From: Pandoraea horticolens
Lineage (GTDB): Bacteria; Pseudomonadota; Gammaproteobacteria; Burkholderiales; Burkholderiaceae
DNA length: 64,000 nt
Direction of reading: 5' to 3'
Assembly (NCBI RefSeq): GCF_902459555.1
Contig: NZ_CABPSM010000002.1
Location: 1-64,000 of the forward strand
Every line of letters begins with the position of its first letter. Position 1 is the stretch's first letter. Below, piece by piece: positions 16,267 to 22,910 of the stretch. The position numbers were made by a program, and so were the translations under genes. Below the pieces are notes generated by a model. The model was given only the letters and a program-made list of their open reading frames with translations. It was not told the origin of the DNA and made no database searches.

Positions 16267-16731
16267 TCAGAATCTGCGGACGGCAACGGCTAGGCCCTCG
16301 TAGCTCTTGAGGTCGGAGTCCGTGTAGCCGAAGAGGTCGCAAAGCCAAGCGTAGGCAGCGTTCTGTTCGTACGCGTCATCGGTCCAGAACCAGCCTTCTT
16401 TGGGTAGGTGCGGCCTGCAGTTCGCGAGCAACAGGCGAGCTTCGTCGCGTGTCGGTCGGCTATAGCCGAGGTTCTTCGCGAATTCAGCAGAGCCTTCCCA
16501 CGAGTGCGCTGCCTCGGGGGATACGGCGACAAGGGCCAGACGGTGCTTTAGCGTGCCGTCCTCGTTGAGAACTTCGCCGGCGTAGTGCTCGCCGGGGCGC
16601 AATTCGACGACGGCGGCGGGGATTTCAATTCGCGTCGTCTTCGGCGTGGCGACCGCTGCGAGTAGTGATGCGGTCAGTTTTGCCAGCTCGGTTTGCTTGG
16701 CGTAGACGGCTTCCAGCGTGACTTGGGTCAT
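16267..16731 (-). CDS. DGR target protein 1 (C-type-lectin/DUF1566-like)
   Basis: 154 aa from the ATG at 16731. Residues 1-30 are helical (LEAVYAKQTELAKLTASLLA). The core has PGEHYAGEVLNEDGTLKHRL, RPTRDEARLLLANCR and GWFWTDDAYEQNAAYAW, then the variable stretch and KSYEGLAVAVRRF. This pattern is the DUF1566 / C-type-lectin fold common in DGR targets, in which variable residues form a ligand-binding surface. There is no signal peptide or membrane segment. Outside the variable repeat it appears identical to target 2. Its variable stretch is one codon shorter than the template. Confidence 0.9.
   Translation of the reverse strand: MTQVTLEAVYAKQTELAKLTASLLAAVATPKTTRIEIPAAVVELRPGEHYAGEVLNEDGTLKHRLALVAVSPEAAHSWEGSAEFAKNLGYSRPTRDEARLLLANCRPHLPKEGWFWTDDAYEQNAAYAWLCDLFGYTDSDLKSYEGLAVAVRRF
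16274..16360 (-). repeat. DGR variable repeat 1 (VR1)
   Basis: The variable core at 16309-16344 (36 nt) differs from the template by 11 substitutions, all at template adenines, plus loss of one AAC codon. Its 3' flank (CGCAGATTC) matches the template flank (CGCAGAATC) further than VR2 and VR3 do. Confidence 0.94.
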
Positions 16732-16772
16732 TGCTTGTGGCTCCAGTGCAGTGCGTTGAAAGGATTGAAGGA

Positions 16773-17252
16773 TTAAGCCGTGAGGGGAATCAAGCGGACG
16801 GCAACGGCTAGGCCCTCGTAGCTCTTGGGGTTGATGAACGTGTAGCCGCAGCCGAGGTGGCAACTCCAAGCGTAGGCAGCGTTCTGTTCGTACGCGTCAT
16901 CGGTCCAGAACCAGCCTTCTTTGGGTAGGTGCGGCCTGCAGTTCGCGAGCAACAGGCGAGCTTCGTCGCGTGTCGGTCGGCTATAGCCGAGGTTCTTCGC
17001 GAATTCAGCAGAGCCTTCCCACGAGTGCGCTGCCTCGGGGGATACGGCGACAAGGGCCAGACGGTGCTTTAGCGTGCCGTCCTCGTTGAGAACTTCGCCG
17101 GCGTAGTGCTCGCCGGGGCGCAATTCGACGACGGCGGCGGGGATTTCAATTCGCGTCGTCTTCGGCGTGGCGACCGCTGCGAGTAGTGATGCGGTCAGTT
17201 TTGCCAGCTCGGTTTGCTTGGCGTAGACGGCTTCCAGCGTGACTTGGGTCAT
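16773..17252 (-). CDS. DGR target protein 2 (C-type-lectin/DUF1566-like)
   Basis: 159 aa. It is a tandem duplicate of target 1 with a 521-bp offset; by eye residues 1-129 are the same in both. It differs only in the variable stretch (SCHLGCGYTFINP) and in a longer C-terminus, LIPLTA in place of RF. It is a soluble predicted C-type-lectin-like protein with the same KSYEGLAVAVR ending. The ATG at 17252 has only a weak upstream ribosome site, as in target 1. Identity of coding parts with divergent variable parts implies a recent duplication followed by retrohoming. Confidence 0.9.
   Translation of the reverse strand: MTQVTLEAVYAKQTELAKLTASLLAAVATPKTTRIEIPAAVVELRPGEHYAGEVLNEDGTLKHRLALVAVSPEAAHSWEGSAEFAKNLGYSRPTRDEARLLLANCRPHLPKEGWFWTDDAYEQNAAYAWSCHLGCGYTFINPKSYEGLAVAVRLIPLTA
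16794..16881 (-). repeat. DGR variable repeat 2 (VR2)
   Basis: The variable core at 16827-16865 (39 nt) is the same length as the template core and shows 11 substitutions, every one at a template adenine. Confidence 0.95.
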
Positions 17253-17293
17253 TGCTTGTGGCTCCAGTGCAGTGCGTTGAAAGGATTGAAGGA

Positions 17294-17734
17294 TTAAGCC
17301 GTGAGGGGAATCAAGCGGACGGCAACGGCTAGGCCCTCGTAGCTCTTGTGGAGGTTGTCCGTGTGGCCGTAGCCGGGGTAGCAAAGCCAAGCGTAGGCAG
17401 CGTCATCCTCGTCGCCGGTGTCATCGCTGAGCAGATCCGCCGTGTAATACCAGCCGCCCTCGGCGAGTTCTTCCTTCGTCGCGCTCAAGCGCAAAAGGTG
17501 GAACACCGAGCGCGTAGGCAGTTCACCGCCGGCCTCACGGGCCCAATCGACGCATGCCTGCCAGTTACGTTGCTCGGTCGCCTTATTCGGCAGTAGGATG
17601 ACGGCGCAATGAGTGCCATCCTTTCGGGTTGTCACGCCGAGGAACGTACCGCCGGCCAGCTCAGCGCGCAGCGGGGGCACGGTAGCTAAGGAAATGGTCT
17701 CGGGGATCGCGGCAGCGGCTGCGTGATCGGTCAT
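17294..17734 (-). CDS. DGR target protein 3 (C-type-lectin/DUF1566-like)
   Basis: 146 aa with a good ribosome site (GAGGAG) before the ATG. The N-terminal part (VPPLRAELAGGTFLGVTTRK) and the middle (NWQACVDWAREAGGELPTRS, GGWYYTADLLSDDTG) differ from targets 1 and 2 but follow the same DUF1566-like plan. The end is again AAYAW + variable + KSYEGLAVAVRLIPLTA. It is the first target in the transcription unit and probably the older one. No export signal is seen. A role in binding a variable ligand is the family expectation, but the ligand is unknown. Confidence 0.92.
   Translation of the reverse strand: MTDHAAAAAIPETISLATVPPLRAELAGGTFLGVTTRKDGTHCAVILLPNKATEQRNWQACVDWAREAGGELPTRSVFHLLRLSATKEELAEGGWYYTADLLSDDTGDEDDAAYAWLCYPGYGHTDNLHKSYEGLAVAVRLIPLTA
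17315..17402 (-). repeat. DGR variable repeat 3 (VR3)
   Basis: The variable core at 17348-17386 (39 nt) has 10 substitutions at template adenines and one at a template thymine (CTC to CCC codon). That is the only non-adenine change among the three repeats. Confidence 0.94.
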
Positions 17735-17828
17735 TTGTTGCTCCTCAAAGTGAATTCGGCATTTGGATGGCAGCCGATAGCCGGAAGAAAAGCCGGGCCC
17801 TGTGTTAGCGGCCCAAAGTACGGGGAAT

Positions 17829-18368
17829 CTATGCAGGGTGCCGCTCGCCGTTTGGCTGCTTGGTGTACTCACGCCATTCGATCCAGCGTCTTGGCGTATG
17901 GAAGCCCCAGTTGCGCTGCCACGGCCCCATGATGAAAAGGGACCATGCTTCCTTGCCTTCGGGGATTTCGAGACGATGCCGGTCAGTTGCGCGGCGGAAT
18001 ACGATCGCACCGGGGCCTCGCCACACCCGTCGGTATCCGCGAAGCAGTGAGGTTTCGGGCTGAGAGTCGAGCCGCGCCGGCTGACTTTGCTCGGTCGGTA
18101 CGATTTCCCAGTACCCGCCGCGCAGGACGATCGAGACATTCCACCAAGGGTGGTCGTGCAGATCGCGACCGGCGTCGCTGCGGATCGTGCGATGAACTCG
18201 TGCGCCCCAACTGGTGTCGCGTCGGCCGTCCTCGGCAGCGGTGGCATCGTGACCGCGAGGCTTCTTGAGCCACCACCGGTCCATGTAACCCGTGAGATCG
18301 AAGTAGGGCGTGCGCTGAGCGCGCCGGACGATGGCGTCAACAATGAATGCCGGAAGGGGGATTCGCAC
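17829..18368 (-). CDS. Cupin-like phage protein, unknown function
   Basis: 179 aa from a GTG at 18368 with AAAGGAGAG upstream. The pattern DLHDHPWWNVSIVLRGGYWE followed later by GPGAIVFRRATDRHRLE is that of a cupin double-stranded beta-helix with two metal-binding motifs (HDH and H/R). Similar proteins occur in phage accessory regions. It sits directly upstream of the DGR targets in the same operon, so a shared function is possible but unproven. Confidence 0.7.
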   Translation of the reverse strand: MRIPLPAFIVDAIVRRAQRTPYFDLTGYMDRWWLKKPRGHDATAAEDGRRDTSWGARVHRTIRSDAGRDLHDHPWWNVSIVLRGGYWEIVPTEQSQPARLDSQPETSLLRGYRRVWRGPGAIVFRRATDRHRLEIPEGKEAWSLFIMGPWQRNWGFHTPRRWIEWREYTKQPNGERHPA

Positions 18369-19332
18369 GGATACTCTCCTTTAGATCCATGGCCGCCTCG
18401 ACTGATCGCCTCACGATCGTCGCGCGGGTCTGGGAGCAGCCCAGGTATTTGCGGATTTCGGTGACGGTCGGTCGCAGTTCGCCGGCGGCGACTGCCTCAA
18501 GGACTCGGCCCACTTCCGTGGGCACCGTCATGGGTTCTGGCGAGGTGGTCGCGGCTTGCATCTTGTCGTGACTCGGCGGCGTGACTGGCGTTACTGGCAC
18601 GACCGTTACCCCGTTACTCCCTTGGTGGGCGGGTGTTTCGGCCGCATCGGTCACGACGGCAGGGCGGAGCGCGAGCAACCACGCAAAGCACGCGACTGCC
18701 TCCAGTACCAGCGCGAAAGCGAGTCCGGCGAGCAGGTCGGCGCGACTGGTTGACCATCCTATGGCGGCCAACGGCCCGGTAACCGGATCAGCCTGAGCGA
18801 CGTCGCGGGCGGCTACTGCGCGGTCTTGCTGCGACCGGTGCCGAGCGGCTTCGGCCTGCTCTACGCCGATCGCGTCCAGCTTGGCAGCCAGTGCCGTGCG
18901 TTCCGCCGTAAGGCTGGGGCAGGGCTCGGCGCACCGTCGGGCGTTCGCTCGGGCCAGTCGCGCTACCGCGTCCGCCCGGTCACGTGCAATCGCGGTCAAG
19001 TCGCGCCCCTGCGGAGTTACGACCGGTACCGCTGCCGCGCGTAGTTCGCCGGCATGCCGCGCGGAGGTCAGGAAGAACACGGCGTGCCCGTAGCAGGTGG
19101 CCGCGACGCACCCGAACCAAATCACGGCGCCAGCCGCCCGGACGGCCCGGGCATGCGGTCGGCATAGGGCGGGCAGCAGATGTGCAGCTATGACCAGGAC
19201 AACCCCGACAGCAACCCACAGTGCCCGCTCGGCAGGCAGGCCGCCACGTTGCATTCCCGACAGAACTGAAAGGCATACGGCCGTGATCGTCGCGGTGAGG
19301 GCGAGCATGGCCGCCAAGGTGCGTGTCGACAC
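18337..19332 (-). CDS. Phage membrane protein with C-terminal helix-turn-helix
   Basis: 331 aa. Three hydrophobic helices lie in the first 90 residues (LAAMLALTATITAVCL, ALWVAVGVVLVIAAHLLPAL, AAGAVIWFGCVAATCYGH). A long charged helical stretch follows, then a fourth helix (LLAGLAFALVLEAVACFAWL). The C-terminal 60 residues contain TVTEIRKYLGCSQTRATIV, a helix-turn-helix-like motif. The product is an inner-membrane protein of unknown function, perhaps a membrane-linked regulator. It overlaps the cupin-like gene by 32 bases. Confidence 0.72.
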   Translation of the reverse strand: MSTRTLAAMLALTATITAVCLSVLSGMQRGGLPAERALWVAVGVVLVIAAHLLPALCRPHARAVRAAGAVIWFGCVAATCYGHAVFFLTSARHAGELRAAAVPVVTPQGRDLTAIARDRADAVARLARANARRCAEPCPSLTAERTALAAKLDAIGVEQAEAARHRSQQDRAVAARDVAQADPVTGPLAAIGWSTSRADLLAGLAFALVLEAVACFAWLLALRPAVVTDAAETPAHQGSNGVTVVPVTPVTPPSHDKMQAATTSPEPMTVPTEVGRVLEAVAAGELRPTVTEIRKYLGCSQTRATIVRRSVEAAMDLKESIRANPPSGIHC

Positions 19333-19337
19333 GACCG

Positions 19338-20249
19338 TCAGCCTAGCAACGGCCGGTCGTCCGGACGTTCGCCGCCGACGGCCTCGATCAGGTCAGCGAT
19401 CAGGCGAGACAGTTCGCCGGCCATCAGCACAAAGTCCGCGTCGAACTTTTCAGCTTCGCCTTCGGCCGTCGGGTCGGCAGCGTCCTTGATGATGTCGAGC
19501 GGCGTCACGCGCTTGATCACGAACGCGTCGGTCAGCACGAACGAGATGCGGTCATGCCACGTCATCGCGAGGCGCGTGGAGCGCTTGCCCGATTGGATGT
19601 GGCGGCGGATATCGTCGCCGTCGAGCGGAAGGCGCACGTAGCGCACAGCTGCCTTCTCATCGGAGTTCGAGCGCAACTCGACGTCTTGGTCGACAGTGAA
19701 TCCCGCCGGTGCGTCATTGCCTGCGAGCCACGACGTCATGACGGCAACCGGCGCTTCGTTCAGTTGCACCTGCGCGATGCCGATGTCGATCGTTTTCAGC
19801 AGCAGGGCGATGACGTCGTGTGCCTTCGCGGTGGCCGCTGCGTCGATCACGAGCCATCGATTCACCGGGTCAATCCAGAGGCGTGTGTCACGCCGAATAT
19901 CGAACGCTTTCGGCAGCAATTCGTCGGTGACCTGTTCCTTGAGTTCGCGCATCTGCTTGCGCCCTGGCTTGAAGCCTTGCTGTTCTTCAAGTGCTGCTGC
20001 CTTGGCGCGTGTTACCTGATTGATGACAGAGGCCGGCAGCAGCTTTTTCTCTGCACGCAGGGTCATCAGTATCTGGCGATTCACGATGTGGGCGATTTCG
20101 CCGTCTTCGCGTGGTGAGGCCCAACCGGCCGTGTGCATCTCCATCGAAGTTGGCTTTCGGAAAGCCTGCTTGCCGAGGCGTTCAATAAGGCTTGCAGGGC
20201 TGAGAGTCCAATCGGAGATTCGGTAAATCTGGAGGTTGCGGAACCACAT
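19338..20249 (-). CDS. rdgC: Recombination-associated protein RdgC
   Basis: 303 aa, normal family length, starting [12 protein letters not shown], with the RdgC core ([34 protein letters not shown]). RdgC forms a ring around duplex DNA and inhibits RecA filament assembly. Several Burkholderiales phages carry it among early genes, where it probably tunes recombination or protects phage DNA during replication. It belongs to the leftward operon and looks complete. Confidence 0.95.
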   Translation of the reverse strand: MWFRNLQIYRISDWTLSPASLIERLGKQAFRKPTSMEMHTAGWASPREDGEIAHIVNRQILMTLRAEKKLLPASVINQVTRAKAAALEEQQGFKPGRKQMRELKEQVTDELLPKAFDIRRDTRLWIDPVNRWLVIDAAATAKAHDVIALLLKTIDIGIAQVQLNEAPVAVMTSWLAGNDAPAGFTVDQDVELRSNSDEKAAVRYVRLPLDGDDIRRHIQSGKRSTRLAMTWHDRISFVLTDAFVIKRVTPLDIIKDAADPTAEGEAEKFDADFVLMAGELSRLIADLIEAVGGERPDDRPLLG

Positions 20250-20283
20250 GGGCAGTTTCCTTGCGTTGGTGATGTGACGGCGC

Positions 20284-20508
20284 TCACTCGTCGCTTTGAG
20301 TGATGGTCTTGATGTAGAAAGCGAGCGCGGCGATCAGGATGGGTGCATGCTTTTCGAGGGCGTCCCGGCGTGCCTGCTTGGCTTCGAACTCCTCACGGAT
20401 GCGCGGTGATCCGGGACGGGGAGGAAGCCGCGACGGCTGGTGATTCATGAGCGGGCGCAGAGCCTTCCAAGCGCGCTGCGCTGCCGCCCGCTTTGCGGCA
20501 GTCGTCAT
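20284..20508 (-). CDS. Small phage protein with C-terminal hydrophobic segment
   Basis: 74 aa from the ATG at 20508. A basic N-terminus ([20 protein letters not shown]) precedes a Pro-rich stretch and a moderately hydrophobic end ([16 protein letters not shown]). Unknown function. It overlaps the next small gene by 4 bases. Confidence 0.6.
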   Translation of the reverse strand: MTTAAKRAAAQRAWKALRPLMNHQPSRLPPRPGSPRIREEFEAKQARRDALEKHAPILIAALAFYIKTITQSDE

Positions 20509-20639
20509 ACACCGGCTTCCCACCTCACATAGAGGCAGGCGACGACGAGAACGCCCCAGATCGTCCAGGCGACTGTCTGATGAGTGCGAATCCACTTGTC
20601 GGCGCCGTTGACGGTCCAAATCAGGATGCGATCGAACAT
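20505..20639 (-). CDS. Small single-pass membrane protein (44 aa)
   Basis: Starts at the ATG at 20639. One transmembrane helix (TVAWTIWGVLVVACLYV). It lies in an overlapping run of small leftward genes. Unknown function. Confidence 0.6.
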   Translation of the reverse strand: MFDRILIWTVNGADKWIRTHQTVAWTIWGVLVVACLYVRWEAGV

Positions 20640-20646
20640 TGGCGCC

Positions 20647-20763
20647 TCACTTACATGCGTCGCGGTACCCGGAGCGATATGCGAGCGCGGTGGAGCGGCA
20701 GGGGCGGCCGAGCATGGCATCGTGCCAGCCAGTCTGGTACTGACGAATCTCAGTTGCGAACAT
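20647..20763 (-). CDS. 38-aa RMF-like small protein
   Basis: An excellent ribosome site (GAGGAGG) precedes the ATG at 20763. The peptide contains EIRQYQTGWHDAMLGRPC then STALAYRSGYRDACK. The G+.DA..GRP...+..AYR.GY...  pattern resembles the ribosome modulation factor group, small basic proteins that bind ribosomes and are seen in phages. The gene is short enough to be missed by automated callers. Function is by analogy only. Confidence 0.6.
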   Translation of the reverse strand: MFATEIRQYQTGWHDAMLGRPCRSTALAYRSGYRDACK

Positions 20764-20773
20764 GCTGTCCTCC

Positions 20774-21022
20774 TCAGTTGAGTCGAATGGTTGCGGCCTT
20801 GGTCAGGAAGCTTGAGCAGACAGCGCCGGAGACCAATACGCCGGTAGGGCCCCTGGCGGTGAATGCGGTCGAATAGTCATCGTTATCGCCGCAGCCGTAG
20901 AAGCTGTAGCCGTCGATGTGCACGTCCGTGTATCCGGCGCCCACAAGAGCCCGTCGCGCCGTATCGGAATCGGTGCAGGCAGAGAGAAGGGCGAGCAGAG
21001 CCGCGAGTGCGACGAGCCTCAT
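20774..21022 (-). CDS. Small phage lipoprotein
   Basis: 82 aa with a clear lipoprotein signal (LVALAALLALLSAC). The mature part has three further Cys residues and DTARRALVGAGYTDVHIDGY, a pattern seen in small phage lipoproteins. Probably attached to the envelope of the lysogen. Specific role unknown. Confidence 0.75.
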   Translation of the reverse strand: MRLVALAALLALLSACTDSDTARRALVGAGYTDVHIDGYSFYGCGDNDDYSTAFTARGPTGVLVSGAVCSSFLTKAATIRLN

Positions 21023-21143
21023 GGGGAAACCTCATTTGGAGTGTGAAGGGAGCCCACAGCAGGACACCGGGGCGATGCGGCTTAACCATGTCCGCCATGG
21101 GCCTGTGAGCGGTCAGGCTCGCTCCACAGCAACACTCGGCCGA

Positions 21144-21425
21144 TCAAAGTAAGAGGCCGAGCGTGGTTTGATCTCGCGCGAGAATCTCGCGAAGTTTGTT
21201 CAAGCTGTTGCCCCCCCCCCCACTCACGATAGGGAAGTTGGACACGCGCACGAGTTCGGATTCGGCACAGTCTCGCCACGCGGCAGACTCCGTCGCATCT
21301 GCTCTGGCAATCCATCCGGGTACGCGCCCGCAGGCCTGACGAATCTGTTCACGGACGGTTTTAATCTCATCCACAACTTTCGTTTTGGCGAGCTGGATCT
21401 CTAGCGCCTTCTTGGTCGCTGCCAT
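21144..21425 (-). CDS. Small hypothetical protein with poly-G tract
   Basis: 93 aa, helical and Lys/Glu-rich at the N-terminus (KKALEIQLAKTKVVDEIKTV). A run of 11 identical bases (C on the plus strand, 21211-21221) falls inside the frame and encodes Gly-Gly-Gly-Gly. Slippage there would shift the frame and change the C-terminal 23 or so residues. It is the first leftward gene after the leader. Unknown function. Confidence 0.6.
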   Translation of the reverse strand: MAATKKALEIQLAKTKVVDEIKTVREQIRQACGRVPGWIARADATESAAWRDCAESELVRVSNFPIVSGGGGNSLNKLREILARDQTTLGLLL

Positions 21426-21474
21426 TTTGCTATCCGATAGATGGGCGCGCGAGACGAACGTGGCGCGCAGGGGA

Positions 21475-21548
21475 TGGAGCGGGCTACCGGGATCGACCCG
21501 GTGTATTCAGCTTGGAAGGCAGGTGCCTGACTACTCGGCCAAGCCCGC
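21475..21548 (-). tRNA. Prophage tRNA-Gly (anticodon TCC), imperfect
   Basis: 74 nt including an encoded CCA. The acceptor stem is perfect (GCGGGCT/AGCCCGC), the T-arm has a 5-bp stem with loop GTCGATC, and the anticodon loop is CTTCCAA. The anticodon stem is weak (3 of 5 pairs), so it may be a divergent or decaying phage tRNA. It lies in the leader of the leftward operon. TCC reads GGA/GGG glycine codons, which are rarer in GC-rich hosts. Confidence 0.7.
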
Positions 21549-21597
21549 GAGGTACCTGCGATGTAAAATTGCCAAAACACAACTCGGGGAAGTAACA

Positions 21598-21987
21598 ATG
21601 AAAAAGCAACTACTTCTTGCAGTGGCGATCGCACTTTCGACGTCAATGGCTTGGGGAGCCGACTGGCTAAATGTCTATAAGACAAAGGCTGAGGATCTCA
21701 GTCTTGATGTCGAGAGCATTTCCACCAACAACGGCTATGTCGCCGTGTGGGTTCGTCGCGACATTCATGATTCGAAGAGTGGTCTGAAAAGTGGTGGGAA
21801 ACCCGTCCGGCGACTAATGATGAGATGGACCATCAACTGTCACGAAAGGACAATGGCGACTGGGGCAGCGACGGCCTATGGGGCGAATGGAACCGTGTTG
21901 GGGTCGATTGACGGTACGCCCACAGTGTTTTCGGACGTCGTGCCGGACTCGAACGGTGACACCGTTATGAAAGTCGTCTGCCCTTAA
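21598..21987 (+). CDS. Secreted protein, surface-adhesin E-like (moron)
   Basis: 129 aa with a Sec signal peptide (KKQLLLAVAIALSTSMAWGA). The mature part matches the small Adhesin_E-type family: WLNVYKTKAEDLSLDVESIS, YVAVWVRRDIHD, a Cys pair (NCHERTM and KVVC at the end). It is read rightward against the leftward operon and sits alone, which fits a lysogenic-conversion gene with its own promoter. Its role in adhesion is suggested by family name only. Confidence 0.75.
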   Translation: MKKQLLLAVAIALSTSMAWGADWLNVYKTKAEDLSLDVESISTNNGYVAVWVRRDIHDSKSGLKSGGKPVRRLMMRWTINCHERTMATGAATAYGANGTVLGSIDGTPTVFSDVVPDSNGDTVMKVVCP

Positions 21988-22203
21988 CCGCGCGGCCCCA
22001 ATTTCACCCTCAAGAGAGCAGACCCGAGATCCTGATCAGATCGGGGGAAGAGGGATACGGGGTCTTTAACGTCGCCGCGCCGACGCGGATCTGCTCACTT
22101 GAAGGTTCTGGACGAATAAGGCGAACAAATTCTTGCGATAATAAGCATGCCGAATTGATCGCATGATCGGCATCCACTAACCACGTTTTGCAAGGAATTA
22201 TTC

Positions 22204-22386
22204 ATGGCCCACAATCCACAAGACAAAGCTCATGAGCTACTAGTTGCGCTTGCGCAGGGCGGCCGACTGGAGCTGAAAAACGCCTTTGGCGGCACTGCTG
22301 CTGGGCAGAAAGATGCGGGCGAGGCTGCAGGGGCATATATCGACGCCCTGTATCGAAGTCTCGTGAAGACGTATTCGCAGGAATAG
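22204..22386 (+). CDS. Small hypothetical protein (60 aa)
   Basis: AAGGAA lies upstream of the ATG. The peptide MAHNPQDKAHELLVALAQGG continues with a helical tail AGEAAGAYIDALYRSL. Likely expressed from the lysogen as it opposes the leftward operon. Unknown function. Confidence 0.6.
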   Translation: MAHNPQDKAHELLVALAQGGRLELKNAFGGTAAGQKDAGEAAGAYIDALYRSLVKTYSQE

Positions 22387-22389
22387 ACC

Positions 22390-22765
22390 TCGAAAGTTCT
22401 CTGTTCTCGTGCATATGGCGCGGCTCTCGGAAGAAAGCCGCCTCATGTACAGCTCACGCAGTGCCCCGGCTACACCCGGTCTAGCCGGCTCCGGGGTCTC
22501 CTGCGTTTTGTGTCGATTACCTCGCCATCGACACGATGTGTGGGCGCCGCGGTGAACTGCGGAAGCTAGTCGGGCCAGCCGACCAACCATTTCCGCGTTT
22601 CCAGACCGACTCATCCACGCGTGTGGGAGATGTGTGCGCATGGCGGCGCTATGGCCGCGTGACACCTTTTATCCAATGAATTGTGTTCGAGAGGGCAGGC
22701 CCGACTGCGGCGTGTCATCAGAGCGATCCGGCTGGGCCGGTGGCGCGGGTATGTGCCTGCGTTGG
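22390..22765. other. Leftward leader region without a supported gene
   Basis: About 375 bases between the 60-aa gene and PL. It holds a hairpin (CCGGCTA at 22466-22472 with TAGCCGG at 22482-22488) but no ORF with a recognisable domain. No N-like antiterminator gene is apparent. Confidence 0.5.
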
Positions 22766-22770
22766 AATGA

Positions 22771-22799
22771 ATTAAACACCATGTTTATGTTTGTGTCAA
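22771..22799 (-). promoter_or_regulatory. Strong leftward promoter PL
   Basis: On the minus strand TTGACA (22794-22799), a 17-bp spacer and TTTAAT (22771-22776) match the sigma-70 consensus closely. Two dyads cover it, so it should be the repressed early promoter of the leftward operon. Confidence 0.75.
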
Positions 22800-22811
22800 A
22801 CGTGACGTTTA
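22773..22811. promoter_or_regulatory. OL operators (two dyads)
   Basis: TAAACACCATGTTTA at 22773-22787 overlaps the -10 of PL and AAACGTGACGTTT at 22798-22810 overlaps the -35. Related dyads occur between the second repressor gene and the Cro-like gene. Confidence 0.7.
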
Positions 22812-22866
22812 GTTTTGTTGTGCCAGTTCAGAGAATGAGCAGGTGGCTGCTCGGGGGGGCGGGGGA

Positions 22867-22896
22867 CGTAAAAAAGCCCGCTCGGGGCGGGCTTTG
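22867..22896 (-). terminator. Terminator of the repressor genes
   Basis: On the minus strand AAGCCCGCCCCGAGCGGGCT is followed by TTTTTT, 15 or so bases after the stop of the first repressor. Confidence 0.85.
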
Positions 22897-22910
22897 GGCG
22901 ATGACGACGA

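Larger units (their letters stand above)
16316..17350 (-). repeat. 521-bp tandem duplication of a DGR target
   Basis: Sequence from about 16345 to 16826 matches 16866-17347 without a visible difference, offset 521 bp. The unit holds one target gene plus its upstream spacer and the constant flank of a variable repeat. The ends fall in the variable repeats, so unequal recombination between them probably created the extra target. Confidence 0.88.
14515..17734 (-). other. Diversity-generating retroelement (RT, TR, Avd and three targets)
   Basis: Order in the direction of transcription: target 3, target 2, target 1, Avd-like gene, template repeat, reverse transcriptase. This is the Bordetella phage BPP-1 layout, with three targets instead of one. 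Each target ends in a variable repeat homologous to the template repeat. Of 33 substitutions between the template and the three variable repeats, 32 are at template adenines. In such systems the RT makes an adenine-mutagenised cDNA from the template RNA, which replaces the variable repeat. Confidence 0.96.
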
